From Chryseolinea sp. (GTDB taxonomy: Bacteria > Bacteroidota > Bacteroidia > Cytophagales > Cyclobacteriaceae): 39,807 nt of DNA. Shown here one piece after another: positions 26,817 through 36,793 of the stretch (the first letter of the stretch is position 1; each line of letters opens with the position of its first letter). The notes beneath the pieces are model-generated. The model saw only the letters and a list, made by a program, of their open reading frames with translations, was not told the DNA's origin and did not search any database. The position numbers and the translations under genes were made by a program. The DNA lies in contig JAICGJ010000033.1 of NCBI GenBank assembly GCA_025923195.1, positions 1 through 39,807 of the forward strand. The letters are read 5' to 3'.

Positions 26817-27593
26817 CTACCATTTCTTCCAGGGAGCCTTACCTGATTTCCAGAGATCTTCAAGCACATGTTTGTCGCGGAGGGTATCCATCGCTTGCCA
26901 GAAGCCGGAATGTTTATATGCTGACAGTTCACCCGAATGTGCTAATGTTTCCAAAGGTTGACGCTCCCATATGGTAGAATCGTCTACGATAAGATCGAAT
27001 ACCGATGGCTCACATACAAAAAATCCACCGTTAATCCATGGTGAATCTCCATTCAAAGGTTTTTCCTGAAACGAATTTATCCTAACGTCTTCCTTTCCTA
27101 AATTGAAGGCACCAAATCTTCCAGGCTGCTGAACAGCCGTTAACGTTACCTTCGTACCTTGTGCTTTGTGGAACTCTATCAGTTTTGAGATATCAACATC
27201 GCTTACGCCGTCACCATACGTTAGGCAGAACGTGTCATTACCAATAAATTTCTTAACCTTTTTCAAACGCCCACCGGTCATTGTGTCCTCGCCTGTTTCC
27301 ACAAGGGTCACTTTCCAAGGCTCGGTAAAGGCGTTATGAATTTCCATGTTATTGTGCCTCATATCGAATGTGACATCGGCCATGTACAAGAAATAATTTG
27401 AGAAAAAGTCTTTAATAATATAGCTCTTGTATCCGCAACAGATGACAAACTCGTTTATACCATAGTATGAGTAAATCTTTAAAATATGCCATAAAATCGG
27501 TTTATTCCCAATTTCGACCATAGGCTTAGGCCTCACACCACTTTCTTCGCTAATCCTTGTACCGAAACCCCCTGCAAATATTACTGCTTTCAT
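26817..27593 (-). CDS. rfbF: Glucose-1-phosphate cytidylyltransferase
   Basis: The 258-residue nucleotidyltransferase begins [20 protein letters not shown] and continues [19 protein letters not shown], the substrate and metal site of RfbF-type enzymes. [11 protein letters not shown] carries the acidic metal ligand and [11 protein letters not shown] the sugar site. It makes CDP-glucose from CTP and glucose-1-phosphate, the entry step to CDP-deoxysugars. It is the most upstream gene of the tight set ending at 25135. Its length matches the family closely, so the assignment is firm. Confidence 0.93.
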   Translation of the reverse strand: MKAVIFAGGFGTRISEESGVRPKPMVEIGNKPILWHILKIYSYYGINEFVICCGYKSYIIKDFFSNYFLYMADVTFDMRHNNMEIHNAFTEPWKVTLVETGEDTMTGGRLKKVKKFIGNDTFCLTYGDGVSDVDISKLIEFHKAQGTKVTLTAVQQPGRFGAFNLGKEDVRINSFQEKPLNGDSPWINGGFFVCEPSVFDLIVDDSTIWERQPLETLAHSGELSAYKHSGFWQAMDTLRDKHVLEDLWKSGKAPWKKW

Positions 27594-28394
27594 AGCTATA
27601 TTATATAGATGTCAACTTGTTTAAAATGTACCGCAAACAAATACTTCTAAGGTGCATCACCAATGATCCCTATCATGGCTTTACTGGATTGAAATCATTT
27701 TCACCTATACTCTATTTCAAAAAAACTTAATTTAGTAAAAAAGGCCGCCCAAAAAATGTCTTAATTCTGGAGGCTATTACTAGTGAAAAGTTCTGGGAGT
27801 TCTGCCAATAAAACACTAAGGAGGAAAGCTAACGTAAGTTTGGATGAAATTAAAGATTTGTTTAGTCAATAACGTAGCCCATAACTCGATCACTCAACCC
27901 TGCTAAAGTAATTTATGGGAAATTCCCGGCAAAATCCCGGTCTGCTATTGCACCTTGTTTAAACTCCCGCAGTCCGCCAAGCGCTTAAATAAATCGTCAC
28001 AGAGTCAAATTTCCCGGATGAATGAGTGTCAGCGTTAATAGTCGTAAACCCCGAAACTAATTTGAAAGGCATACTTCGCTAAGCCGCGTTAATACCAGCA
28101 GTCATTGCTCATAAGACATGAAGAGCCCGCTTGTCTGCGTCGAAAAATATGGGGCTCGGAGCAACCGTTTCAAATCAGCGTTTGACCCCTTCTAGACTTG
28201 ACGTGCAGCCGCAGGTACATGCCACATAATAGCAATTAGCGCTTTGACGTGAGTTTTGAAAAAAACAAGGGATCAACGTATAGCCAATCCATTGCTTATT
28301 AAAAATTCATTGCAAGATGTCAATGGCTCGACACGCAATGTCCTCATTAAGGCTAGTACTGCTTGCAGACCACCGAATCTTTTTGTTGGTTCAG
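27594..28394. other. 0.8-kb gap without a recognisable gene
   Basis: Nothing recognisable is encoded on either strand. A 29-codon frame starts at GTG 27783 (GGAGG eight bases upstream) and ends at 27872 with ANVSLDEIKDLFSQ. It looks protein-like but is too short to trust. The gap separates the C-methyltransferase from rfbF and is unusually long for genes of one pathway, so it may be the site of a deletion or the promoter region of the rfbF set. Confidence 0.45.
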
Positions 28395-29681
28395 TCAGGA
28401 TGCTTTTCTAAACCTGTGGACGAACCATTGAGGATCATAAACTTTTACCTCTGGAATCGGAACCACAAACTTACCACCCCAGTCTTGTATAAAGGACATG
28501 GCGTCCATAATTTCTTCCTTCAGGTTCCATGGCAGGATGAAAACATAATCGGGTTTGGTCTCTTTAATTTTGTCTGGCGCGTGAATGGGAATCAAGGAAC
28601 CTGGTAGAAAGTTACCTTGTTTATGCGGGTTTCTATCCACTGTATAATCAATAAAGTCTGTACGTATACCGCAATAGTTAAGCAACGTATTGCCTTTTCC
28701 CGGAGCTCCGTATCCGACGATCTTTTTTCCATCAAGCTTCCCCCGAATGAGGAAGTCCAAAATTTTGTGCTTGCAATTTTGCACCCTGGAATCAAAATTC
28801 TTGTAAAAATCCAAAGTAATTAAACCAGCTTCACGTTCTCGTTTGAGTAGTTCGCCAACGCGTGCAGAAACGTCCTTGGAATTATCATCAATATGCTTGG
28901 CATAAATTCTAATTGAGCCGCCATGCGTGGGTAACTCTTCAACATCAAATATGTCTAGCCCAAAATGTCGGAATATTCTTTGCACCGTAGTGAACGACAA
29001 GTACGAAAAATGCTCGTGGTAGATCATGTCGAATTGATTGCGCTCCACTAACCTCAGCAGATGAGGGAATTCCATAGTGATTAATCCGTAGTCACTCAAA
29101 AACGATTTCATCCCCGAAACAAAATCCTTGATATCAGGTACGTGTGCCAACACATTATTCCCAATCAGAAGATCGGCCTTGCCGTACTTACCAATCAATT
29201 CACGAGCAGTTTCGCTTCCAAAAAACCTGGACTCGGTCCTCACACCTTTTTCACTAACGGCGAATGCGGCGATGTTGGCGGCAGGCTCTATCCCTAAAAC
29301 CGGTATCCCTTTTTCCACAAAATATTGAAGTAAGTAGCCATCATTGCTTGCCAACTCTGCTACAAGGTGGCTTTTATTGATCCGGAATTTGGTTGTGACC
29401 TGATCGGCGTACCGCTTAGCATGACGGAGCCATGAATCGGAATAAGAGGAAAAGTATGCGTAATTGTGATAAATCTCCGAGGGTGAAACGAATTCTTCGA
29501 GTTGCACGAGAAAACAATTATCACAAACGTAGGCATGCAATGGATAAAAAGCGGTCATAAGGCTTAACTGATCGGGCCTCACATGCCCCTGACACAACGG
29601 TGACAGACCTAAATCAACAAAAGTGTGCGCAAGCGGTGCTTCACAAAATCTACAGGTGCCCAACATTTCTGGTTTTTCCAT
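28395..29681 (-). CDS. Sugar C-methyltransferase, SAM-dependent
   Basis: This 428-residue protein has the three-part plan of NDP-hexose C-methyltransferases. First is a zinc-binding N-terminus (C10 and C13 in CRFC, then VCDNC near 53). A SAM-binding Rossmann domain follows (LVAELASNDGYLLQYF, then VLGIEPA). Last is the C-terminal domain with VGYGAPGKGNTLLNYCGI. Such enzymes add a methyl branch to C-3 (or C-5) of a 4-keto-deoxysugar, as in TylC3-type enzymes. Together with rfbF this points to a CDP-linked branched sugar. The ATG at 29681 sits just before the Cys motif; a start at 29714 is also possible. Confidence 0.88.
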   Translation of the reverse strand: MEKPEMLGTCRFCEAPLAHTFVDLGLSPLCQGHVRPDQLSLMTAFYPLHAYVCDNCFLVQLEEFVSPSEIYHNYAYFSSYSDSWLRHAKRYADQVTTKFRINKSHLVAELASNDGYLLQYFVEKGIPVLGIEPAANIAAFAVSEKGVRTESRFFGSETARELIGKYGKADLLIGNNVLAHVPDIKDFVSGMKSFLSDYGLITMEFPHLLRLVERNQFDMIYHEHFSYLSFTTVQRIFRHFGLDIFDVEELPTHGGSIRIYAKHIDDNSKDVSARVGELLKREREAGLITLDFYKNFDSRVQNCKHKILDFLIRGKLDGKKIVGYGAPGKGNTLLNYCGIRTDFIDYTVDRNPHKQGNFLPGSLIPIHAPDKIKETKPDYVFILPWNLKEEIMDAMSFIQDWGGKFVVPIPEVKVYDPQWFVHRFRKAS

Positions 29682-30080
29682 GCTTCCTAAAAGACCCTTC
29701 AGCCATACAAACATAGTTCAACAATTCCGGACCGCTGATGATGAAAGTCCACTTTCAACGAGATTGTGATCATCGCAGCAAAACTTGATGGGCCAATAAA
29801 TTCGGCTCTTAGGCATTGAAGAATGATGGTTAGGATGAATCGATAAATGTAGTGGCAACAGGCACGATTAGTAAAAAGGGATGCATTGTCACGCTACCCC
29901 GTCAGATCATACCTTTGGAGTGGCAGGACCACTCTAGTCGCAAGGCAGCAACGGCAGTCAATCAGGCTATTGCACTAGACGAACCGTTGCATGGCTGTAT
30001 GCTTTATAACAGACAAAATGCTGAAGAGACCGCTAAGTACAAAGCAGTATTTCGTCGGCGTGTACATTTTTTGTAATGGG
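29682..30080. other. Intergenic region between C-methyltransferase and CBS gene
   Basis: Nearly 400 bases without a convincing gene. A 74-codon plus-strand frame (29852-30076) has no family features. The region likely holds the promoter of the methyltransferase gene and the end of the minus-strand CBS gene, but no clear signal is visible. Confidence 0.4.
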
Positions 30081-30509
30081 CTACCTGGAGATGTAGTTTT
30101 CAAGGTATTCTATGATACCCTTCTGCTCTTCGATTATGTGCTTGACAACATCGCCTATGGAGATCAGGCCTACAAGCTTGTCACCTTCCACCACGGGCAG
30201 GTGCCTGATAAATTTCCCGGTCATCAGGTTCATGCAGTCTTCAATACTATTATCCGGCGTCACAGTAATGGGATTCTCCGTCATCAACTCGCTGATAGGT
30301 GTAGTCTTGGATGATTTCCCCTTCAGAATTAGTTTCCGTGCATAGTCACGCTCTGTAAATATCCCTTCCAGCCTACCGTTTTCAACAATTAAAAGACAAC
30401 CAATATTTTTCTCGCACATTCGCTCGATGGCATGGTAGACCATCATAGATGGCTCAACAGAATATACATTACTTCCCTTTGTCCTCAGAATATCCCTGAT
30501 CTTTCCCAT
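30081..30509 (-). CDS. Two-CBS-domain protein
   Basis: The 142-residue protein consists of two CBS motifs in tandem: IERMCEKNIGCLLIVENGRLEGIFTERDYAR (split over residues 28-58) and CMNLMTGKFIRHLPVVEGDKLVGLISIGDVV in the second half. CBS pairs bind adenosyl ligands such as AMP, ATP or NAD(H) and sense energy state. The family of small stand-alone proteins is common and its target is unknown here. It lies on the same strand 98 bases after nuoN and might be transcribed with complex I, though the gap leaves this open. Confidence 0.88.
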   Translation of the reverse strand: MGKIRDILRTKGSNVYSVEPSMMVYHAIERMCEKNIGCLLIVENGRLEGIFTERDYARKLILKGKSSKTTPISELMTENPITVTPDNSIEDCMNLMTGKFIRHLPVVEGDKLVGLISIGDVVKHIIEEQKGIIEYLENYISR

Positions 30510-30607
30510 AGCATGAGACTTTCAAACGATTGAATATATCAGGAAATGGCAAAAAAAGCAAATTGCTCCCCGGCACGTTACAAACTGGCAGTCGGCAAAA
30601 AATCCAT

Positions 30608-31984
30608 TTACCCCAATAGGTTTATTAAGGCATCTGGAAATATCCCCGCAACTAGTGTAACAAGGGCCAGAAACCCCACAACAAATTTTTGTGCCATAGA
30701 AAGGGGCGCACGATCTGTAGTCGGGTTCCCTATGAACATCACGACAATCGGTCTAAAATAGTAGTATACACCAATGAGCGAAGTGATTATGGCCAGGATA
30801 GTCAGATTTAAATACCCCGCGTCGAGCGCCATTCCCAGAATCATATACTTGGCAAAGAATCCTGCGAAAGGAGGAATCCCCGCCAGTGAAAGCAGCGCGA
30901 TCGCCATACAAATTGAGGCGACAGGGTTTCTGTGAAAAAGACCATGAAAAACTTCAAGTGACGTCGAGCCACCTGAACCTTCTAACACAGAGAGAATACC
31001 GAACGCTGCCAATGAGGCTGTTGAATAAGACAACAAATAGTAAAATAATGTGCCTTCCGAATTATCTCCGTTAGACACGAAGGCAAGCAAAATGTAACCC
31101 ACGTGCGCAATACTTGAGTAGGCCAGCATCCGTTTTACATTATTTTGATACACAGCGGTAATATTCGCCACGAGCACAGTCAATACAACAATAACTTGAA
31201 CCGCGTTCACAATAGAAGTTTGAACCGGTTCAAAGCATTGAGCAAAAATTTTGTAGAAGGCTACGACCGCTGCAATTTTCACGACCGTAGACATGAAGGC
31301 CGTTATGACTGTCGGCGAGCCCGAATAAACGTCTGGAGCCCAGAAATGAAATGGTACGGCCGAGATCTTGAAAGTCATCCCGACAAGCATCAAAAACAAT
31401 CCGACGTAGAAGAAGTCCGGCATTGCTGAGGCATTTGCAGCTATGTGATTCGTAATCTTGCCAATGTCGAACGAACCTGTTGCGCCATATACCAGTGCAA
31501 TTCCCATCAGCAGAAATCCGGTTGCAAAGGAACCCATGATAAAATATTTGAACGCTGCTTCATTGGAAATGAAGCTATCCTTATTGCTCCCGGCCAAAAC
31601 GTATAATGAGATCGAAAGTATTTCAATTCCTAAGAACAACATAGCCATATTGTGAAAGGAAACCATCATAATTCCACCGACCATGGTGAAGACTACGAGG
31701 GCCGAGCGGTCTGTCTGATGGGGTTGCCCAACAAAATATGGTGAGGAAATACAAAACCAAAAAATCGCAACAGCAATGATGAGTGCAGTAAACGTTAGTG
31801 AAAACTGATCAAAGACCAGCATGTTGTTGTAATACGAGAACTCTGAATTCCAATCCGCAACGACCAGACCAACAGCTACAATCAATCCAATTATAATTGC
31901 GACATGTAATCGCTTCTTCAAGTTAGCGATCTCCGCCACCAGCGAAACAAAACCTAAACCGCAGACAACCAGTAAAGCATTCAT
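30608..31984 (-). CDS. nuoN: NADH-quinone oxidoreductase subunit N
   Basis: This 458-residue polytopic protein is a Mrp-antiporter-like proton-pumping subunit of complex I. Signature regions are LGIEILSISLYVLAGSNKDS, KYFIMGSFATGFLLMGIAL, VPFHFWAPDVYSGSP and MLAYSSIAHVGY, with the buried lysines and glutamate usual for the half-channels. It sits in the cytoplasmic membrane arm. It is the last nuo gene here, one base after nuoM, so translation is probably coupled. Confidence 0.94.
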   Translation of the reverse strand: MNALLVVCGLGFVSLVAEIANLKKRLHVAIIIGLIVAVGLVVADWNSEFSYYNNMLVFDQFSLTFTALIIAVAIFWFCISSPYFVGQPHQTDRSALVVFTMVGGIMMVSFHNMAMLFLGIEILSISLYVLAGSNKDSFISNEAAFKYFIMGSFATGFLLMGIALVYGATGSFDIGKITNHIAANASAMPDFFYVGLFLMLVGMTFKISAVPFHFWAPDVYSGSPTVITAFMSTVVKIAAVVAFYKIFAQCFEPVQTSIVNAVQVIVVLTVLVANITAVYQNNVKRMLAYSSIAHVGYILLAFVSNGDNSEGTLFYYLLSYSTASLAAFGILSVLEGSGGSTSLEVFHGLFHRNPVASICMAIALLSLAGIPPFAGFFAKYMILGMALDAGYLNLTILAIITSLIGVYYYFRPIVVMFIGNPTTDRAPLSMAQKFVVGFLALVTLVAGIFPDALINLLG

Positions 31985-31985
31985 A

Positions 31986-33458
31986 CTATTTCAGGTTCGC
32001 GGACTGGGTTGAAAACACTTTTAATATGTCGGAAACAGCTGCCTCTGATATCTGCAGCAGCGGATCCGGATGAATACCGATCACAAATATCAGGATCACG
32101 ATGGGATACAACACCATCTTTTCATGGCTGGTTAGATCTGCGATTGTCGAACTCTGCGGACTACTCTTCCCCAACATCATATATTGGAATGCGTAGAGCA
32201 TATAAACTGCCCCGAAAATAATTGTCGTTCCTCCAGCAACTCCCAAAAAAATATTATAAGAAAATAATGAATTGAGCAGCAAGAACTCGCCAACGAACCC
32301 GCTGGTGAAAGGCAGTGCAATGGTTCCAAGTATAACAATCATGAATACCGTTGTGAGTATAGGTGCGTTGTTTCTCAGTCCACCCAGCGACGCAATAGTG
32401 CGGGAGTTCGTTCTCTGAAAGATGATCTCGCAAATGTAAAACAACGCAAATGCCAGAATGCCATGGCTAATCATCTGAATCAGCGCTCCTTGATATCCGA
32501 TCCTTGTCATCGTCAACAAACCTGCTGAAATTAATCCCACGTGGGCGATGGACGCATAAGCGATCAATCTCTTGAAATCTTTTTGGTTGATGGCAATTAC
32601 TGATGCATAAATTATTCCGATCACAGACAAGATAATAGCAGTCATGGCCCATGACGATGCACCCACCGGTACGACTGGTAGCAACCACCGGATAACTCCA
32701 TAGAATCCCATTTTCAGCATAATTCCTGACAACAACATAGTTCCTTCAACAGGCGCGACAGTATAAGTATCAGGCTGCCATGTATGGAATGGAAACACGG
32801 GCATTTTGATCGCAAAAGCAAGGAACAATCCCCAATATAAAATACCTTGGTGAGCCGCTGATAGTCCACGACCCGCTGCATAAATGGCATCAATTTGAAA
32901 ACTGTGGCTGCCCGGTGTCTGATAGTACAGATACAGCAGCGCTACCAGCATGAATAGACTTCCTGCCAGGGTATAAATGAAAAATTTCAGTGTAATGAAA
33001 GCGCGGTTTTCGCCGCCCCAGATCAGGCAAATAAAGTATATCGGGATCAAAGCCATTTCCCAAAAAATATAAAAAAGGAATCCATCCAAAGCTGTGAAAA
33101 CACCTACCAGCGCCATTTGCATCACCATGATCAGTGCGTAGTAGTTGGCAGGTTTTGGCGCAGGACTTTCAAACGAAGAAAGTATTATAAAAGGCACCAA
33201 CCCTGTCGTCAGCAAGACAAGCAGAAGGCTTATTCCATCAATAGCAATGCTGAAGCTTATGCCGAGGGACGGTATCCAGGGAATATTGAAAGCAAGCGAA
33301 TTTGATCCCGACTTGTCAAACTGAACCACAATGAGAAGCGCGATTAAAAATTCAAGCACCGACGCCACGAATGCAATTTTTTTTGCATTCGCAGGGCGTA
33401 AAATGAAAATTACCAACGCGATCACTAGTGGCCAAAATAATATGAATAAGGTCATCAT
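31986..33458 (-). CDS. nuoM: NADH-quinone oxidoreductase subunit M
   Basis: This 490-residue membrane protein is an antiporter-like proton channel subunit. Recognisable blocks are FYIFWEMALIPIYFICLIWGG, with the key glutamate, FAIKMPVFPFHTWQPDTY, with the key lysine, and RLIAYASIAHVGLI. It lies in the distal membrane arm next to NuoL. One base separates it from nuoL upstream and one from nuoN downstream, a tight operon. Two ATG codons (33458, 33455) could start it. Confidence 0.95.
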   Translation of the reverse strand: MMTLFILFWPLVIALVIFILRPANAKKIAFVASVLEFLIALLIVVQFDKSGSNSLAFNIPWIPSLGISFSIAIDGISLLLVLLTTGLVPFIILSSFESPAPKPANYYALIMVMQMALVGVFTALDGFLFYIFWEMALIPIYFICLIWGGENRAFITLKFFIYTLAGSLFMLVALLYLYYQTPGSHSFQIDAIYAAGRGLSAAHQGILYWGLFLAFAIKMPVFPFHTWQPDTYTVAPVEGTMLLSGIMLKMGFYGVIRWLLPVVPVGASSWAMTAIILSVIGIIYASVIAINQKDFKRLIAYASIAHVGLISAGLLTMTRIGYQGALIQMISHGILAFALFYICEIIFQRTNSRTIASLGGLRNNAPILTTVFMIVILGTIALPFTSGFVGEFLLLNSLFSYNIFLGVAGGTTIIFGAVYMLYAFQYMMLGKSSPQSSTIADLTSHEKMVLYPIVILIFVIGIHPDPLLQISEAAVSDILKVFSTQSANLK

Positions 33459-33459
33459 A

Positions 33460-35379
33460 TTAAATTTCTGCCGTTACAGTGGTAAGCGTTAACAATACAA
33501 TTATCCCAATGATCATAACAAATATGTAAAAACCTATACTGCCGCTTTGCACCCTACGCAAAACATGACTGCTGGCCGTGATGAATTGGCCCGCGAGATT
33601 TACGAGGCGATCAATAGCCATCGCTTCTATTACAGTCTCCACGATCCTGGCAAGGCGTTCCAATGCTCTAACAAAAAGTAAATCGTAAATTTCATCGACA
33701 TAATATTTGTGATAAATTATCTGACCAAGGCCTTTTAACTGCCCCTCGCCTGCCGGCACGCTGCCCTTTTTTATAAACCGGTTATACGCAATCGCTATTA
33801 TAATAACTGTCAGTGTTAAAACAGTGGCCATTAATATATATTCCGTCGTATGACTCAACTGATGAACCAGTCCGTTGTTTTTTGCTGGTTCAAAGACCGG
33901 CGACAAATAACCAGTCAACCATGAAGTACCTGCGAGTGCTTCCGGTACATTCATAAAGCCGCCGACAAACGACAAGAATGCCAAGATGCTCAACGGTATG
34001 GCCATGCTTCTTGGTGATTCATGGATATGTTGCTTGACACCTCCTTCAGCTCTTTCCGTACCCCAGAAAGTAAGGTAGAAAAGTCGAAACATGTAGAACA
34101 CAGTTAGTAAAGAAGCCAGCAGGGCCAGCACCCAAACGGCCGGGTCATGGCCAAATGCACGAGCAAGAATCTCATCTTTAGAAAAAAATCCAGCAAACGG
34201 CGGAATTCCAGAAATGGCCAGTACCGCTACGAAAAATGTCAGGTACGTTACCGGCAGATATTTCTTCAGTCCCCCCATTCTACGAATATCTTGTTCTCCC
34301 TGCAAAGCGTGAATGACGCTGCCAGCGCTAAGAAACAATAAGGCCTTAAAAAATGCATGCGTGGCCATGTGAAAAACGCCGGCTGTATAAGCGCCCAATC
34401 CTAAGGCGACAAACATGAGCCCAAGCTGACTTACCGTTGAATAAGCCAAAATCTTCTTGATATCGTTCTGGAACAAAGCGATCGTTGCTGCTAACAACGC
34501 TGTAGACACTCCAATGACAAGTACTAATTGTAAGGCGATTGGAGATAGCGAATACAGTACATTATTACGAGCCACCATATAAACCCCGGCGGTCACCATC
34601 GTCGCCGCATGGATCAGTGCAGAAACTGGCGTTGGCCCCGCCATAGCATCTGGTAACCACGTGTACAGTGGTATTTGAGCACTTTTCCCCATCGCACCAA
34701 TAAAAAGCAAAACAGTAATCCAGGTTAGCGTTGTAATATCCTTTGCTGATGCATTCTCGAATACTGTTTTGTACTCTATGCTGTTGAAGTTGATGAAGAT
34801 GAGGATGACACCTAACAGCAGGCCCAAATCACCGATCCTGTTCATGATAAATGCTTTGTTAGCGGCCTTGTTATATTCATGATTTTTAAACCAAAATCCG
34901 ATCAGTAAATATGAGCATAGCCCTACGCCTTCCCATCCTACAAACATGAGGAGGTAGTTAGATGCCATCACCAACAAAAGCATAAAGAACACAAAGAGAT
35001 TCATGTATGAAAAAAACCGGTTATAGCCGGAGTCGTCGTGCATATAGCCGATAGAATAGACGTGTATTAAGAAACCGACGCCGGTAATAATCAAGAGCAT
35101 AAGGGATGACAAGGGATCGACGAGGAAGGCTATTTCTGCTGAAAAGCTCGCCGTATTAATCCAGCTGATAATTGAGACAGTGATGGAACGATCAATGGGA
35201 CTCAGGCCCACCAAATGTGAAAAAGTTACCAGTGAAAGAACGAAGGATATCAATATTGTACCGCACGCAATAAAGGATGACACCTTATGGGACAGGGTAT
35301 GCACATTTAGGGCAATGATAAGGAAACCTGCCAACGGCAAGACTGGAATCAGGGATACGAGCACCTCTAATTCTACCAT
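33460..35379 (-). CDS. nuoL: NADH-quinone oxidoreductase subunit L
   Basis: This 639-residue protein is the largest antiporter-like subunit, at the tip of the membrane arm. [47 protein letters not shown] (about residues 230-260) and [16 protein letters not shown] are diagnostic. The long C-terminal part includes the lateral helix that runs along the arm ([20 protein letters not shown]) and a final membrane anchor. It overlaps nuoK by 7 bases. Length is normal for NuoL. Confidence 0.95.
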   Translation of the reverse strand: MVELEVLVSLIPVLPLAGFLIIALNVHTLSHKVSSFIACGTILISFVLSLVTFSHLVGLSPIDRSITVSIISWINTASFSAEIAFLVDPLSSLMLLIITGVGFLIHVYSIGYMHDDSGYNRFFSYMNLFVFFMLLLVMASNYLLMFVGWEGVGLCSYLLIGFWFKNHEYNKAANKAFIMNRIGDLGLLLGVILIFINFNSIEYKTVFENASAKDITTLTWITVLLFIGAMGKSAQIPLYTWLPDAMAGPTPVSALIHAATMVTAGVYMVARNNVLYSLSPIALQLVLVIGVSTALLAATIALFQNDIKKILAYSTVSQLGLMFVALGLGAYTAGVFHMATHAFFKALLFLSAGSVIHALQGEQDIRRMGGLKKYLPVTYLTFFVAVLAISGIPPFAGFFSKDEILARAFGHDPAVWVLALLASLLTVFYMFRLFYLTFWGTERAEGGVKQHIHESPRSMAIPLSILAFLSFVGGFMNVPEALAGTSWLTGYLSPVFEPAKNNGLVHQLSHTTEYILMATVLTLTVIIIAIAYNRFIKKGSVPAGEGQLKGLGQIIYHKYYVDEIYDLLFVRALERLARIVETVIEAMAIDRLVNLAGQFITASSHVLRRVQSGSIGFYIFVMIIGIIVLLTLTTVTAEI

Positions 35380-35675
35380 TTCAAGCGGTTCAAAATATTA
35401 ATATCAGTTGTTTTTGTGTTTCTATAGGTCATGATCAGGATGGCTAACCCTACGGCTACTTCTGCTGCCGCCACGGCCATGATAAAGAAGACAAACACCT
35501 GACCGGAAGGATCATTTAGGAAGTTTGAGAAGGCGACCATCACCAGATTAACTGCGTTAAGCATCAATTCGATGCACATCAAGATAATAATTGCATTCCT
35601 GCGATATAGGACGCCCAATACTCCAATGCTGAATAACACTGCGCTAAGCCATAGGTAATATTGAATGGGGATCAT
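35373..35675 (-). CDS. nuoK: NADH-quinone oxidoreductase subunit K
   Basis: A 100-residue protein with three membrane helices. Conserved glutamates of the proton pathway appear in [13 protein letters not shown] and [13 protein letters not shown]. This is one of the small membrane subunits linking the quinone site to the antiporter-like subunits. Its end overlaps the nuoL start and it begins 16 bases after nuoJ. Confidence 0.95.
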   Translation of the reverse strand: MIPIQYYLWLSAVLFSIGVLGVLYRRNAIIILMCIELMLNAVNLVMVAFSNFLNDPSGQVFVFFIMAVAAAEVAVGLAILIMTYRNTKTTDINILNRLKW

Positions 35676-35691
35676 TTTCCGGCGTTAGAGT

Positions 35692-36195
35692 TTAATGTTC
35701 CTTTTCAGATTTACCAAGCATTACAACTCCTACCATGGCCGCCAGCAGCAGAACTGATGCTATTTCAAAAGGTAGCAGGAAATCTGTGAAGAGGACCTTA
35801 CCTAGACTTTTTACATCCCCAATTGTAGCGGCGGTATTGGTCTCCGCGCGAACTAGGATCTCAGTACCCTTAAGCGAGCCCACAAGAACAATCAACAATA
35901 ACCCCGCACAAATTGCGGCCGCGAATTTCAGAATGCTGCTCTTATGTGGTTCGGAATCTTTATTCAGGTTTAACAGCATAATGACATAAAGGAATAACAC
36001 CATGATCGCACCAGCATAAACAATAATATGAACGACGAAAAGAAATTCGGCTTTCATAAGTATGTAATGCCCTGCAATCGCGAACAACGTTACGATGAGG
36101 TATAGCGCACTATAGACGGGATTTTTAGAAAAGACAACCATTAGGGCTGAAAATACCGCGACAAAAGACAAAAAGTAAAAGAGGTTGAGGGTCAC
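35692..36195 (-). CDS. nuoJ: NADH-quinone oxidoreductase subunit J
   Basis: This 167-residue protein has five predicted helices, with the conserved VHIIVYAGAIMVLFLYVIML block of helix 3 (the pi-bulge region in complex I structures). It sits in the proximal membrane arm. The start codon is GTG at 36195, six bases after nuoI, which is within the range of coupled translation. Confidence 0.93.
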   Translation of the reverse strand: MTLNLFYFLSFVAVFSALMVVFSKNPVYSALYLIVTLFAIAGHYILMKAEFLFVVHIIVYAGAIMVLFLYVIMLLNLNKDSEPHKSSILKFAAAICAGLLLIVLVGSLKGTEILVRAETNTAATIGDVKSLGKVLFTDFLLPFEIASVLLLAAMVGVVMLGKSEKEH

Positions 36196-36201
36196 TGCGC
36201 T

Positions 36202-36765
36202 CTATTTGTTATGACTGAAGTATTTAAGTTTCTTAAATTCAAGGACAGCAGATGTTTGACGCTTCGACACGTCGATTCGTTTATCAACAGGTTCAACTAG
36301 CTTGCTCTTATCATAAATGAATTGACCTCTTCCGTAATCGGTTGATACAATTCTATCTGTCAGAAAAATGGCTTCTTTGGGACAAGCCTCTTCGCATAAA
36401 CCGCAGAAGATGCAGCGCAGCATATTGATTTCGTAGCTGGCAGCGTATTTTTCTTCCCGGTATAGTGCTTCCTCACCTTTCTTTCTTTCTGCCGCCACCA
36501 TGGTTATCGCTTCCGCCGGACATGCGACGGCACATAGGCCACAGGCGGTGCATCGCTCTGCACCGTTTTCATCACGCTTCAAGACATGCTGACCTCGCCA
36601 TATTGCACTGATCTCCCTCTTCTTTTCAGGATACCTTACGGTGGCACTCTTCCTGAACAAGTGTTTTATAGTAATGGATATTCCACTCAGTATTGCAGGA
36701 AGATAAATCCTCTCCCAAAATGTCATGTCTTTCTTAACAACTAATTTCGACCGGTTCGTTAACAT
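36202..36765 (-). CDS. nuoI: NADH-quinone oxidoreductase subunit I (two 4Fe-4S clusters)
   Basis: The 187-residue ferredoxin-like subunit has two CxxCxxCxxxC motifs: C72, C75, C78, C82 (CTACGLCAVAC) and C118, C121, C124, C128 (CIFCGLCEEAC), binding N6a and N6b. They carry electrons through the peripheral arm toward quinone. I choose the ATG at 36765 (MLTNRSKLV), 28 bases after nuoH. A TTG start at 36807 overlapping nuoH is possible but weaker. The tail after the second cluster is longer than a minimal NuoI. Confidence 0.92.
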   Translation of the reverse strand: MLTNRSKLVVKKDMTFWERIYLPAILSGISITIKHLFRKSATVRYPEKKREISAIWRGQHVLKRDENGAERCTACGLCAVACPAEAITMVAAERKKGEEALYREEKYAASYEINMLRCIFCGLCEEACPKEAIFLTDRIVSTDYGRGQFIYDKSKLVEPVDKRIDVSKRQTSAVLEFKKLKYFSHNK

Positions 36766-36793
36766 GGTTTGTCCATTTTTGAGTGATGTCACT

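Noticed and set aside
29852-30076. 74-codon plus-strand frame between C-methyltransferase and CBS genes
   Set aside because: No hydrophobic or domain pattern and no neighbours on that strand; chance frame most likely.
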